The notes: generated by a model from the letters alone, not told the origin. A stretch of 64,000 nucleotides of DNA from Asterias amurensis (GCF_032118995.1 NC_092648.1:4417001-4481000); one strand, 5' to 3'. Shown: positions 42,841 to 54,547, counted from the stretch's first letter. Program-made: numbers and translations.

Positions 42841-44384
42841 AAGAGCGAAAACCTCTAGCCCGTCTGACGTCTGTTAGAAAGAGTGCAGCCATTTTATATT
42901 TACATTTATTTCCAAATCAAATTAGTGTACCCTAGACCAAGGCTGTTGGCAAATAGTCTGGTACCATTTTGTGCTGCTAATGTTAAACAAATATTGAGTT
43001 TAGTGAGTGCATTGTCGTAGAATTCAATCATGAGTTGGAATCTGGACTAATTCATTTCACGAGGCGAAGTCAGGGGAAATGGAAAAGGGTAGATTTGTCC
43101 GAGTGATTACATTCTGCAACAATGCACAAACAAAATATATTAAATATTTGTTTTATAGAACTCACAAATAGATCCTTGACATTTGAAAAGTTTCACAATT
43201 AAAACAAAATACTCATGGAAACTTGTGCGACCTACACTCTGAAAAACCTCTATAAATATTCTTAACAATGTAGATAACTCTATAGTAGACATCAACCTTG
43301 ACTGCCGTGACATAAAGTTGCCTCATTTGGACAAACACGTAGGGAGAATATTATCTTTGAAACCCGCTGCGAATCAGCCCTAGCGTCCTATAATTATCAT
43401 ATCCATCATGTAGGAGTCCTATATTAATCTTTGGGGCATCGAGACTGTATACATGGCAAAATAAAGGATAGCATGCGATACATGCTCCACCAATCAAATT
43501 AAAAAGATCTGTGAGTGTGGTAGGCCTGCAGAATAGTATTTATTCCTGTTTCTGCTCACAGGAATTATACAAAAAAATGAAGGTTTCAACTCAGAGAAAC
43601 GTACCATCCATAAATCAACTTTGATGGACCCGAAGGACCCATTATAATTTCAGGGTTTTTTCTCTTTTGCTTGTCACTTCAAATCAGTTTTTTTATTTTC
43701 TTCTTTTATTCGGCATGGAAATCGCAAGCAAAGCAAGGAGAATGCAGCTGCCTTTTGGGTTTGGAAAGTCTAGCGTTTAAACTGGAGAGAGGGTAAGAGC
43801 GTGGAGTGAGGTTAGAGGACATTTCAACTGACGAAGCAATGAGAGATGCTTGGCTTGATAAAAAGACCCGATTAGATCTGCGCCATTCACTGGTTAATGT
43901 ACCAGTCATGCAAACACTTTATAAAAACATTTAAACTTCAACCAACTTAACAGGATTAAAACGAGCCTGGCATTTTGATCCAAGGATGTGGGCTGATATC
44001 CTGCCATGGGAGGGGGGGGGGGGTTTCTCATTCTCATGAAATATTTATTTTCACAACAGGCTGCCAGCTGGATTCCACAGTTAGCGCAACTGATTGCTCG
44101 ACAAATTCTTTAGAAAAATAATGTTGTTTTTATTTTGGTGTGAGAGATTTAGTGTGCAAGCCAATAGTGATGAAAATGTTAGTCTAGGAAATTTTAAGAT
44201 TATATCCCCCAGCAAGATAGCCCAGCTTCTGCTTTGCTTATTGTAAGCAGTGTTTATGAAATAGAAACTCTGTGAGTGTTAATAGCCGTTCTGTAAGCAG
44301 AGTCTGTTTACAGGCTTTGGGCCCAGTTTCCTGCTGCTTATTGTCACTAGTTCACAATTGTTGGGTAGGGCCTTGTCTGCTGGG
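42841..44384. other. No gene or repeat recognised, apart from an E2-like end near 44.2-44.35 kb
   Basis: A G-run at 44011-44022. TTTGGGCCCAGTTTC at about 44317 resembles a family E terminus. Confidence 0.4.
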
Positions 44385-45152
44385 GTGGTCAGGTTGACGT
44401 AGTGGTATCTTGCCATGCTTTGCACCTCTAGGACCTCGGTTCAAATCCTGCCAGTGGCACTTCATGGATTGCACTACAAGGTTTTCAATACCTGACTGCA
44501 TGGGTTTTCCCTGGAATTATTTTCCAGGGGTTTCCCTCCCACATCTAAAACTTAAACTTCCTTTCTTGTCTGCTCTCGCTTGGGTGTATAAAGTTTAGAA
44601 AGCTAATAGGATCTCGGTTCGAATCCTGCCAGTGGCACTACGAGGATTGGGTTTTCAATACCTGACTGCATGGGTTTTCCCTGGAATCATTTTCCAGGGG
44701 TTTCCCTCCCACATCTAAAACTGAAACTTCCTTTCTTGTCTGCTCTTGCTTGGGTTCTTGGCTAGTATAAAGTTTAGAAAGCTAATAGGATCTCGGTTCG
44801 AATCCTGCCAGTGGCACTTTGTGGATTGGGTTTTCAATACCTGACTGCGTGGGTTTTCCCTGGAACCATTTTCCAGGGGTTTCCCTCCCACATCTAAAAC
44901 TGAAACTTCCTTTCTTGTCTGCTCTTGCTTGGGTTCTTGGCTAGTATAAAGTTCAGAAAGCTAATAGGATCTCGGTTCGAATCCTGCCAGTGGCACTTTG
45001 TGGATTGGGTTTTCAATACCTGACTGCGTGGGTTTTCCCTGGAACCATTTTCCAGGGGTTTCCCTCCCACATCTAAAACTGAAACTTCCTTTCTTGTCTG
45101 CTCTCGCTTGGGTTCTTGGCTATAGTATAAAGTTTAGAAAGCTAATATTGCA
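44385..45152 (+). repeat. SINE-2 amplified as four tandem copies, 179-bp period
   Basis: The first copy starts with the SINE head (GGTCAGGTTGACGTAGTGG). Each later copy starts at about 44611, 44790 and 44969 with ATCTCGGTTCGAATCCTGCC and runs to AAGTTTAGAAAGCTAATAGG. Spacing is 178-179 bp and the copies are nearly identical, so amplification is recent. Confidence 0.9.
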
Positions 45153-45632
45153 GGCCAATTACATATGAAATTCCCTGAAGTGATGGAACAGCTTCCATTT
45201 AAAAAAAATTCGAATGAAGTCTCTCGATCTCCAATTGCTCGCAGCTTTCAAATGTTTGCATCTTTGCATTTTTACCTGTTCATAGCACCTACTTGCGTAA
45301 CTGATTACATGCACTATCAACATACCTCACCCTAGTTCAGTGAAAATGCGCTTTGTGCAGAAAGCAATTTCTGAACTCCCATTACGGGAGATGGGAGTGT
45401 GGAATTTAATACCTTTAGGATTTGTAAGTTAGCTTTACCAGATTGGAACTGTCCATGGATATAATGTGAATAACTTCTTTAAAGCTGGGCGGACCACCAG
45501 CCATGATCTTTTCACTATTAAGCACCTAGGTGGTGATAAACACGGAACATAGGTATCTTTAAATTCTATTGTGCAGCGTTGGTGGGCCATGCTAGCAACT
45601 ACAGACATTATTTGCTTGGTTCAAACATTGGT

Positions 45633-46016
45633 TTAAAGGCACTGGACACTATTGGTAATTGTCAAAGACCAGTCTTCTCACTACATTGTATCTCAACATA
45701 TGCATAAAATAACAAACCTGTGAAAATTTGAGCTCAATTGGTCATCGAAGTTGCGAGAGAATAATGAAAGAAAAACGCCCTTGTCGCACAAGTTGTGTGC
45801 TTTCAGATGCTTGATCAAAATCTCATTCTGAGGTCTCAAAAAACAAATTCAAATATTTTAGTGAGAAATTCCTTTTTCTAAAAAAAACGTTACTTCAGAG
45901 GGAGCCGTTTCTCACAATGTTTTATACTATCAATAGCTCTCCATTGATCCTTAACATGTAAGTTTTTATGCTAACAATTATTTTGAGTGATTACCAACAG
46001 TGTCCACTGCCTTTAA
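45633..46016. mobile_element. TTAA family A, full length, reverse orientation
   Basis: TTAAAGGCACTGGACACTA to GTGTCCACTGCCTTTAA. Confidence 0.85.
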
Positions 46017-46177
46017 AAAGAGACTGTGATTCAAACTGTGGGGGAGAGGCTGAATATTTGATTAGTAGACACACAAACACGACTTGTTACAATAATTATA
46101 AGATCATCTATTAGAACTTTGTGACAGCTTGTTTGATTGGGTTTTCTTCTATTAAAAAATGTTTGGCCCTGTGGTCC

Positions 46178-46312
46178 GGGCCCAATTTCATAGAGCTGCT
46201 CAATAATGCTTAGCGATTTTCTGCTTAGCACAAATGAACAGGATACCAACCCACAAATGTATGTGTGATATTACAGTTTGGCTGGTAACCGTATTCTGGT
46301 AAGCCTAATTTT
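46178..46312. mobile_element. Foldback family E2, half copy
   Basis: GGGCCCAATTTCATAGAGC, TTTCTGCTTAGCACAAATG, TTGGCTGGTAACCG. The closing terminus is missing. Confidence 0.6.
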
Positions 46313-46880
46313 GTTATGCATAAGACATCCAGAAGCTCTCTCCGATCCTGCCAGAAAAAAAACACGCTATCTTCTTTTCATTGGTTGTCAGGTTTTTTTC
46401 GTACCGATATCTAATCGCTTCTGGAGGATTACAGTTTATGGTTTGAATTACGCAGCATTTACAGTCATTCTTGGTGGCATAATCCAGTAATCCGCAAAGT
46501 AATTAACTTCTAGTTTATTTTTATTGCGTTGAAGTCATCAAGTCATTACAGTACTCCAAGTCCTTTGTACCGATGCCTAGTAGCGGGGGAAGGTATGCCT
46601 GCCCTATTGTCGCATAATTACGCTGGGTCTTTTCAGGAGGGTCTTCGGCAGTCGGAGGAGTGGATTTTGTCTCTGAAAACACAACTTCTGCACTTTAAAC
46701 TGCATAAATAGTCCTTTTTGTACTGTAGAGCCATTTCCCAGGGTATGAAGTTCTAGGAAAACTCATGGCGAATCGTAACAACTTTGGCGTAAGGTTAGCT
46801 TCGATAGGTCCTTGGTGTTATCCAGAGCTGGGGTGTCCACTGGGTGTTTTGGACGCCCTGTTTCGTTTGTCATTTACATA
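46313..46880. other. No feature supported
   Basis: An exon-like piece at about 46630-46711 (after GTCTTTTCAG, encoding EGLRQSEEWILSLK to a stop) is noted but lacks a partner. Confidence 0.35.
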
Positions 46881-46881
46881 C

Positions 46882-47165
46882 GAGCATGGTTAGCTTGTGC
46901 GTAAAGCGCTCGCCTCTCACCAAGGTGACCCTAGCTAGATACCCGGCCATGCAGGGGCATATGTGAGTTAAGTTGTGCGTTTGCTCTTTGCCGTGTTAAA
47001 GGGTTTCAATACCATCCATTTTTCTGGCTGTGCTCCGTGGTCATAATGGGTTGATGTGGCTGGCTGCCAAAGCCGCCCTTGCATGCCTGCTTCTCCAACA
47101 CGTTGTAGCGGCATCCTTTGCAATTCCTCTCTTAGCTGCGAGTAAGGATGATAAGCCTCCAAAAT
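46882..47165 (+). mobile_element. tRNA-derived SINE-5
   Basis: GCATGGTTAGCTTGTGCG (A box), AAGCGCTCGCCTCTCACC and a decayed B box TAGATACCCGGCCATG, followed by TGGCTGTGCTCCGTGGTC and CCAACACGTTGTAGCGGC. It ends near ATTATTATAATTATCA. Confidence 0.6.
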
Positions 47166-47239
47166 TATTATAATTATCATATTAAACTTTGCCCAACGGC
47201 ACAAACGTACACACCCACTTTCAAACTGTGTCCCTTTTC

Positions 47240-47410
47240 CCTCAGGGTTCTGGTTACACGAGTCAAGAATACTACGGAGCAGGGGTGGCTATTTCCCCGG
47301 GTATGCCCATTTGCTGGGGCAGACAGAGGGGAGACCAGGGGTAGGGCAATCTCGACGATAGTGTGAAAAGGCTAGCCGGTTATTTCCCTGGGTAACTCTG
47401 GGGAATAGAG
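47240..47410. mobile_element. Fragment of the 'AAAGCCCTTTTCACAC' element
   Basis: Inverted words TATTTCCCCGGG and GTGTGAAAAGGCT with TTATTTCCCTGGG match the larger copy at 55.87-56.36 kb. Confidence 0.45.
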
Positions 47411-47491
47411 AAGTGTAAGAAGGGACTTGAGATTGTGATACAAATGCTCTCCATCTCTGTGAATCTCATCTGTTGGCCTTCCCTTTTCTAG

Positions 47492-47547
47492 ATTGATGAC
47501 GCTCTCTGCCAAAGTCATCTCACACCAACCACAGAGCAAGGACAAGG
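47492..47547 (+). CDS. Candidate stem-region exon of the type II membrane gene
   Basis: The acceptor CCCTTTTCTAG precedes 56 bp encoding IDDALCQSHLTPTTEQGQ, followed by donor AGG/GTAAAT. It accepts phase 0, as the exon at 33660 provides, and leaves phase 2. A polar Thr/Gln-rich segment would suit a Golgi stem. No homology was recognised. Confidence 0.3.
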
Positions 47548-47549
47548 GT

Positions 47550-48875
47550 AAATCAACCCACGATGTGTAGATATTGTAAGATTACTGCAGCCAGACATAT
47601 GGCTGCCAGACCAACTGCCCTGACCCAGCCAGTCATAAAAAAACAACAGTTTACGCCATGGGTAAATATCTGAGGCGTATTGCCGGCGTTTTATGGGGTG
47701 ATAGTAATGTGTTGTTTATCTGGATATCATAATATTCTCATGCCCTTTTGGAATTGGCCTAGTTGGTCTTTTCCCCTTAAAGTGGGTCTTGATTTTAAAA
47801 TCACTGGCAAAAGTCTTTTGAATATCATATTGAGGGCAACTATTGTGGAACAGGGGGGGAACAAGGTGTGCTTTGATGTAGTGTTTAAAAAAATAAGTTT
47901 TAATGTTTTAAACATTGTAATGTCAGATGTATAAATTATAGCGTCATAAAAACAATGTGCAAAATTAAATAATTCCTTGCCAATAGAGACTAAACCTGTT
48001 TGGGAACATTGCTTTTTGTTGCTACCTAACATCATATCAATTATTTTTAATTGGTAACTTGTCAGCCCTTTTTATACCCTAAAGAGGCTTAGATCATAAA
48101 GTTCTTACCACGCCTGTATTTGGTTTCCATATTAACCGAATTTCAAAGCAAAACATTTTTTCCTTTGGTATTCTTTTAAAAGATCATAACAAGCATTTCT
48201 TAGGTGCTTTTAGGTGCTTTTAAACATTGTTTATAAATATTAGTGCCATAAACCATAGCCAATAAGTTCAACAGCATTTTTATCCAAACTCTAAATAGGC
48301 CTATGGATAAAGTAAACATCGCAACTACAGTCGGTGCACTTTCAAAAAAACACATATACAACTGATATATTTATAATACGCACTGGTTCATTGTGTAACG
48401 CAGGGATTTAATTCATTATTCCAAACAGCGAGGAATATTTTCCACTGCAATTAATTACCAGAGGCATTTCCTGGTGCCGGCAATGAATCCCTTCTGTTTG
48501 GGATTATCCGCTTACTTTTGCTTGTATATGTATGTAAAAACGCTGGGGAAGTTATTTCAAGGCCCTTCTGGAGCTTTGAACCCTTGAAGTACAAGTACAT
48601 GGCTTTGGAATTGAGTGCACATTTTGGGGATGACTTAAGGGGATTTAATTTTTTGTGGAATGGCTCTTGGATGTGGGAAGTACTGGGCACAATATTACGG
48701 GAGGCTTAAAGTGCAGTACTGGGCAATTTCAAAGAGCTCATTGTATGCTTTGAGTTAAAATAAAGTTTTTACACTATTGTTATTGCTTTAATTATGGACA
48801 CATCAGCGAGTTTGTTAATTTGTAACATATTTAGAGCTTCTTCTTTTCTTTTTTTAAGTGAAAGAGTCAATTGTA
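47550..48875. other. No gene or repeat recognised
   Basis: Long AT-rich stretch; open frames at 47680-48035 on both strands mirror each other and are not supported. Confidence 0.4.
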
Positions 48876-48879
48876 TTGC

Positions 48880-49162
48880 ACCTTGGCATAGTGGTTTCTT
48901 TCCTTGTCTTCCCACCTCTGGGACCCCTGTTTGAATCCTGGCAGGGGCAATATGTTGATTGGGTTTTCCTGATTGCGTTGGGTTTTTCTGAAATAATTTC
49001 CTGGGGTTTTCCTCCCACATCTAAAACTGAAACTTCATTTCTGTCTTCTCTCAATTGGGTTCTTGTCTAGTACATTGATTAAGTTCACTTTTCTGAGAAT
49101 CCTTGGCTGCACAACCAGAAGTAATAAATGCAAGGAAATGAAATGAAATGAAATGAAATGAA
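48880..49162 (+). mobile_element. SINE-2 single copy with (GAAAT)n tail
   Basis: CACCTTGGCATAGTGGTTTC, TGTTTGAATCCTGGCAGG, CCTCCCACATCTAAAACTG and a tail of five GAAAT units. Confidence 0.8.
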
Positions 49163-49184
49163 ACTGAGATATACGAAGTTCTGA

Positions 49185-49395
49185 AGTGCAATCTGCCGCC
49201 AACCATGCCAGGAACGTAGCGGCAATAACTGTAAAGTGTCTTTAGCGTACCTTCACACTCCAGCTTTATGTCCAATCCAAAGGACAAAGCCATTATACGG
49301 TGAAGTGTCTCGCTAAAAAAGGACCTAATGCAAAGACTACCTGAACCCACACTCAGACTACACTGAAGCTTGTTGCTCAAGACCGCTCGCAAATG
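49185..49395 (-). mobile_element. SINE-1 fragment, reverse orientation
   Basis: CACTCCAGCTTTATGTCC, GGTGAAGTGTCTCGCTAA and GAACCCACACTCAG. It follows directly after the SINE-2 tail. Confidence 0.65.
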
Positions 49396-49545
49396 ACCTA
49401 GAGCACTCCTTTAATAGTGCCTTGCATTGAGTATCTTGCCTAGTTCCGCCGATATTACCCTTCGATATTCAATCACCTTGAGAAATCTTTTAATCAGTAT
49501 TTGGTGAATAATTTAAAGGGAAGGTATATGTTTAGTAATCCCTCT

Positions 49546-49857
49546 TTAAAGGCACTAGACACTGTTGGTAACTACTCGAAATAATTGTTAACACAAAATA
49601 ATAACTTGGTAACAAGCAATGGAGAGCTGTTGATAGCTTTAAAAACATTGTGAGAAACGACTACCTCTGAAAGTAACGTAGGTTTTGAGAAAGAGGTAAT
49701 TTTTCTCACAAATTTTTTATTAGGCATCTGAAAGCACACAAAAGTGTGCAACAAGGGTGTTTTTTCTTTCATTGTTCTCTTGCAACTGTGATGATCAATT
49801 TAGTTCAAAGTGAGATACTGGTCTTTGACAACTACCAAAGGTGTCCAGTGCCTTTAA
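49546..49857. mobile_element. TTAA family A, mid-length variant
   Basis: TTAAAGGCACTAGACACTG to GTGTCCAGTGCCTTTAA; the central hairpin is deleted. The next element-like sequence (AAGGGAAGGTTTAC) begins at once. Confidence 0.8.
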
Positions 49858-50349
49858 AGGGAAGGTTTACATTTGTTAATCCCCCTAAAAATTAATGTCA
49901 ATAAAAACTTTTGGTTCGAAGCCTACAGCAGCTTTCAATACTATAAAACTTTTTGAGTAACATCTCACTTCAAAGCAATGTGGTTCACTGTAAAAAGATA
50001 CAAGTGTTTACTGACGATCTGTGCTGGTATGAAGTTAACTAAAAATTAGCTTTTACATTGAAGCTTTAAAAAAGATTCAGATATTCAAAAGTTTGGACGA
50101 TGACGTAAGTGTTGGGTTTATACACAATGGCTGCAGTGTAGAGATAAAGGTCAACGCGCCATTATAGAATTTCGATGACATGCGTACACAGCAGCGTAAA
50201 AAAACGGCAATATACGCATACAAGTGTATCAAGTGTCCGAAGTGAAGTTGACCATCATCCTATTAGCATTAATTACTTCACATCCTGGGTATATAGATTG
50301 CAGCTCGGGGCTGTCTTGAGTTGGCGCTGCGGCGCTACACTTGTCTCGT

Positions 50350-51118
50350 CCGTTGTTACAGTTCGCACTTGAGACTGGAGCCTTCTAAATGAATCATTCC
50401 TGTACAAGTTGATTAGTGGCCATCCATCTTGGAGGGAAAGTGGTTATAACCGATCACTGTAAGATTCATTTTGAGGTCCATTTTCATGGCTCTGCTTACC
50501 GTCAAGAATCGGCGCTTATAGAAGCAGGGAATTCTGTCCGTTGTTACAGTTTGCACTTGAGACTGGAGCCTTCTAAATGAATCGTTCCTGTACAAGTTGA
50601 TTAGTGTGCGTCCATCTTAGATGGAAAGTGGTTATAACCGATCACTGTAAGATTCATTTTGAGGTCCATTTTCATGGCTCTGCTTACCGTCAAGAATCGG
50701 CGCTTATAGAAGCAGGGAATTCTGTCCGTTGTTACAGTTTGCACTTGAGACTGGAGCCTTCTAAATGAATCGTTCCTGTACAAGTTGATTAGTGTGCGTC
50801 CATCTTAGATGGAAAGTGGTTATAACCGATCACTGTAAGATTCATTTTGAGGTCCATTTTCATGGCTCTGCTTACCGTCAAGAATCGGCGCTTATAGAAG
50901 CAGGGAATTCTGTCCGTTGTTACAGTTTCCACTTGAGACTGGAGCTTTCTAAATGAAACGTTCCTGTACTGGTTGATTAGTTGGCCATCCATCTTGGATG
51001 GGAAGTGGTATGCGTGATTCATGTTTTGCTCATTGTAAGATTCATGTCGGGGGCCCATTACAATGGCTCTGCTTATCGTAAGCAAAGAATCGGCGCTTAC
51101 AGGAGCAGGGAATTCCAA
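50350..51118. repeat. 188-bp tandem array, four copies, including half of a family E element
   Basis: CCGTTGTTACAGTT starts at 50350, 50538, 50726 and 50914, exactly 188 bp apart. Each unit ends in the left half of family E (TTTTCATGGCTCTGCTTACC, AATCGGCGCTTATAG, AAGCAGGGAATTC). The last unit continues into the rest of that element to about 51200. Three short open frames on the minus strand are copies of this unit. Confidence 0.9.
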
Positions 51119-51299
51119 ACTTACATCAAGCCTCTTTCGTGAGTTAGCAGCGAGTTTTTGCTTGTGCGCGTTCGTACTCGATTACACAGCTGGCGCAGAA
51201 ATGTTGTGCTTGCACCGTAAGCAGCAATGGTGGTTTGGGCTGAGGGTTGGGGAATCTTTTCCCTTGAAATATGTCATTTGGGTCAAGGACTTGCTTACT

Positions 51300-51832
51300 C
51301 AAAAGTAGTACTACTCACATTAGTAACAATTTAAATACGAATCCTTCAGACTATATATATATAAAGACAGTTGCTACATTTATGTCACATGGTTCGGGCA
51401 AGATTTGTATAGCAACCTCCAGATGAGCAAACCCTGGTGCTATTGTTGCATATATTTATTCATTCAGAATTGTGTATGGGGGTTTGCCATTTCAATTGTA
51501 ACTATGCAACAACTTGCCCTAAAACTATCATAGCAACTGTCTCCGTGTTGACATTCTGAGGAATTATGACTAAGAGCGAGTTACTGTACCATGCATCAAA
51601 TCCAACTCACAAATGCTTCAATAGATCACAAAAGGGCCAACCTTCACTTGAATGACTTCATATTTAATAATAGTGAGCGTTTGTAAACAGCGTTATTGTC
51701 ATGGATGCCTTTGTACACCAGTGTTCAATTATCTAATGACTGGCAACCACTGAAGTATAACCTTGACCCCAGGTATACTAATATCAAACACATGGCTCAC
51801 TCCCATGGACTTGACTACGCTAGGATAGCTTA
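51300..51832. other. No feature recognised
   Basis: AT-rich; short TATATATATA at 51351-51361. Confidence 0.4.
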
Positions 51833-52094
51833 TTAAAGGCACTGGTCACCTTTGGTAATTGTCTAAGACAAGTATTCTCACTTGGTGTATCCCAAAAAAG
51901 GCTTCAGGTCTGAAGTCTTTTAATATTAGAGTGAGAAATTACCTCTTTCTCAAAAACTATGTTACTTAAGAGGGAGCCATTTCTCACAATGTTTTATACT
52001 AATACTATCAACAGCTCTCTATTGCTCGTTACCAAGTAAGTTTTAAAGCTGACAATTATTTTGAGTAATTACCAATAGTGTCCAGTGCCTTTAA
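51833..52094. mobile_element. TTAA family A, internally deleted
   Basis: TTAAAGGCACTGGTCACC to GTGTCCAGTGCCTTTAA. A block from the AAACCTGTG region is missing. Confidence 0.75.
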
Positions 52095-52912
52095 TCAAAG
52101 GCACCTTCATGCTGAACCAAGTTTTACTCAAAAATTCTGCGGAACAGTGATTTCCAATACTCGGTCTTTGTTGAGGTTTTTCTTTTGGAAAGAGAATTGA
52201 CTAAGAAGAACAAGGTTCAGTTATTCAATGACATTCAATTTACAAAATAAAATTAAAAGGGTGGGAATTGCTGTTTGCAAGAATAACTATTTCACTCCCA
52301 CTCCTGCCTTTGCGCACCACTGAGGCAAGTACTTTTGCAGCATCAACCAACAGAGTCCAGAATCTCTTGAAGACGATCAGAGCCTACTGATCGAAACGTT
52401 GAGTTGTTAGCCATAGGTTCTTTTCAGAACCAACCCTTCTCAAAGAGATATCCACAAACCTCTTTATAGTAAGAATAATTTTAACATTTTGCAACAATGA
52501 CGTAAAAGGAAATGGAAGCGTCTCACAATTGCCATTTTGCTTCTGAGGGGATATTCTAGCGTCCCGCAAACCTGTCAACCACCCACACCATCTCCTATTT
52601 TACCCTGCTGCCCAACCTCTCTCCTGCTCCCTGTCACTCTCAGGTCCAGCGTGTTTTGAAGTTTGTAAGTCAACCACATCTTGCGGCACATCTTGTAACC
52701 AAATCAGAGTTTCTCACTATTTTAAGTGTAACATCTGCTATTGTAGCCCACCTTGCATTTAGAAAAAAAACCTCTGATGGGTCTCGGCTGATGCGAGATC
52801 CACGTCATTGTGAAATAGGGCGAACATCCGGATGTATATTCAGGAAGGCAGCCATTTGGGATGCTTTCCTGCTTGCTTCCAGATAAATCCAGAGTACAAG
52901 TCTCTGATTTTC
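52095..52912. other. No feature supported
   Basis: Contains CTACTGATCGAAACGTTGAG near 52385, a 'CGAAACG' motif like that at element ends, but no further structure. Confidence 0.4.
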
Positions 52913-53205
52913 TAGCAAAGGAAAGCTGTTGATAGTATAAAATATTGTGAGAAACGACTCCCTCTGAAGTAACGTAGTTGTTGAGAAAGGGGTAATTTCT
53001 CACTCAAATGATAAAAGACTTCAGTCCTGAAGCATTTTATCTGAAAGGACACACATTTGTGCAACAAGGGTTGTTTTTTCTTTCATTAGTCTCTTGCAAC
53101 TTAGATGACCAATTAAGTCAAATTTTCACAGATTTTTTATTTGATGCATATGTTGGCATACACCAAGTGAGAATACTGACAATTACCAAACAATGATCAC
53201 CAGTC
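52913..53205. mobile_element. TTAA family A, ends lost
   Basis: AAGCTGTTGATAGTATAAAA, GACTCCCTCTGAAGTAACG and ACACCAAGTGAGAATAC; neither terminus survives. Confidence 0.65.
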
Positions 53206-53557
53206 TTGTTTTAGTTTTGTCAGTCATGAGCATGTTTCATCAATGAATTTCAAGCCGATGCAACACATTGCAATAAATACAAGGTGGGGGGGGGAGTTCC
53301 CGCAAACCAAAAACTGTTTGCTTTCAAGATTCAATTGGGCTATTTGAAAGTGGGAAAACCATGTGGTTACCACCCCTGGTCCGAACCTTGGCCATTTTCT
53401 TTTGTTGTTTTTGTAATAAACACTTTTCCTGTTGAGAACGTTTTTGGTGGATTTTGTTTAAAAAATAAACGGGCTACACGGCAGTTAACGGTTGTATGGC
53501 TTCTGACTGGCACCCCCGAACAAAGATATTGACAAAATAGGGACACCGCCACTATAG

Positions 53558-53629
53558 GGCTAGATAGCTCAGTTTGTAGAGCACCGGCACGTTAATCCGG
53601 AGGTCGTTGGTTTGAATCCCACTCTAGTC
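53558..53629 (+). tRNA. tRNA-Asn(GTT)-like sequence, possibly a SINE head or pseudogene
   Basis: A 72-nt cloverleaf can be drawn. The acceptor GGCTAGA pairs with TCTAGTC and the D stem is GCTC/GAGC. The anticodon arm CCGGC-ACGTTAA-TCCGG has one mismatch and anticodon GTT; the T arm GTTGG-TTTGAAT-CCCAC has one mismatch. A box TAGCTCAGTTTGTAGAGC and B box GGTTTGAATCC are recognisable. Mismatches and the repeat-rich setting make a pseudogene or SINE as likely as a working gene. Confidence 0.45.
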
Positions 53630-53848
53630 AATTCTTTGTTCAACCCCAAAATCATTTCAAAAATTTACCCAGTCAGTTTCCCTTGTGGTTTAAACTGATA
53701 TAAAAAATAATACAGCAGAGGTTACTGAGGAGTATAGCGTTCATTTTATTCAAGTGCTTTTGCAAAATAAAATAGTTGAAAGGGTTATTGTGAGGAATAG
53801 TTTTTTGTGTAACCTAAAAAAAAAAAAAACTCTGTGTTTGTTTTGCAG

Positions 53849-54034
53849 TCTGACTTGTTGACACAATTCTGGAGTCTTTTGGGGTCACTTCCTTTTGGTG
53901 TGCCGCTCTTTCTTTATACATGCCCACCTAAGCGCTCATTTCTAGATTTGGCGGTGTTGTACATCCCACGAACAATAGTCAATCCTTGCACCTACAAAAA
54001 CAAACACAGAAAGAGGTGTTTGGGAATGTCATGA
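53849..54034 (+). pseudogene. Fragment like TM6-TM7 of a rhodopsin-class receptor
   Basis: Following TTTGTTTTGCAG, the frame reads LLTQFWSLLGSLPFGVPLFL, a short polar loop, then FLDLAVLYIPRTIVNPCTY and KNKHRKR. N-P-C-T-Y matches the NPxxY motif of TM7 and the basic run matches helix 8 of olfactory-like GPCRs. The rest of a receptor (TM1-TM5) was not found nearby, so this is a fragment, a decayed copy or an exon end. Confidence rests only on this motif and the hydrophobic pattern. Confidence 0.3.
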
Positions 54035-54348
54035 AAGGGGCAGCGCTGTTTTTTTTATCCATCCCTCTCTGTCTTTTTGAGGACACACCATTAATTGTTG
54101 GCGGTGTAAATATTCTGCCCCGAATTGTCACACCAGCCTGTGGGTGGGCAAAGGGAGTCATATATACTCGCCTTTTGTCTATACACTATAACAGTAGGCG
54201 TAGAGTTATTTTGTATGGGTTCTCTTTCATCTATGCTTTGATGATGTTTTTCAAACTTACACCGAGGTGTTTGGTGCGAACATTCACTCGTTTCATACAG
54301 GGTCATTTTTCTTCAGGTACAAATAAATTGAAATCATTATCTATTTGT
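54030..54348 (+). pseudogene. Second receptor-like hydrophobic fragment, adjacent and in a shifted frame
   Basis: A frame to the stop at 54346-54348 includes ALFFLSIPLCLFEDTPLI, then GGVNILPRIVTPACGWAKG and ILYGFSFIYALMMFFKL. ILPRIVTPACG lines up with YIPRTIVNPCTY of the preceding fragment (LPRIVTP against IPRTIVNP), and at DNA level both carry TGGCGGTGT shortly before. It looks like a diverged, frame-shifted tandem copy in which NPxxY is lost. Confidence 0.25.
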
Positions 54349-54408
54349 TAAGTGCTGAGGATACTGTTCCCAAGAACTCCTTGAAATCTGTAACTCGTGG
54401 GGTAACTA

Positions 54409-54485
54409 AAGCCCTTTTCACATTACTCTTTTCCCCAGGGTTGCCCCAGGGGAATAGCGTGGGCCCTCTCACACTAATATAATAT
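54409..54485. mobile_element. Fragment of the 'AAAGCCCTTTTCACAC' element
   Basis: CTAAAGCCCTTTTCACATTA and CCCAGGGTTGCCCCAGGGG. Confidence 0.5.
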
Positions 54486-54547
54486 TGGGGCAACAATTTT
54501 GGGAGGAAGGCAAAAGTATTGTGTAATGTAGGTTATCTATTTGTACC

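Noticed and set aside
46630..46711. Terminal-exon-like frame EGLRQSEEWILSLK to a stop
   Set aside because: There is a single acceptor and no upstream partner or homology.
50413..51118. Three near-identical minus-strand frames
   Set aside because: They are copies of the 188-bp tandem unit, not a gene family.
52380..52400. CTGATCGAAACG, reminiscent of a hammerhead ribozyme core
   Set aside because: The CTGATGA box, stem II and a cleavage-site stem cannot be assembled around it.
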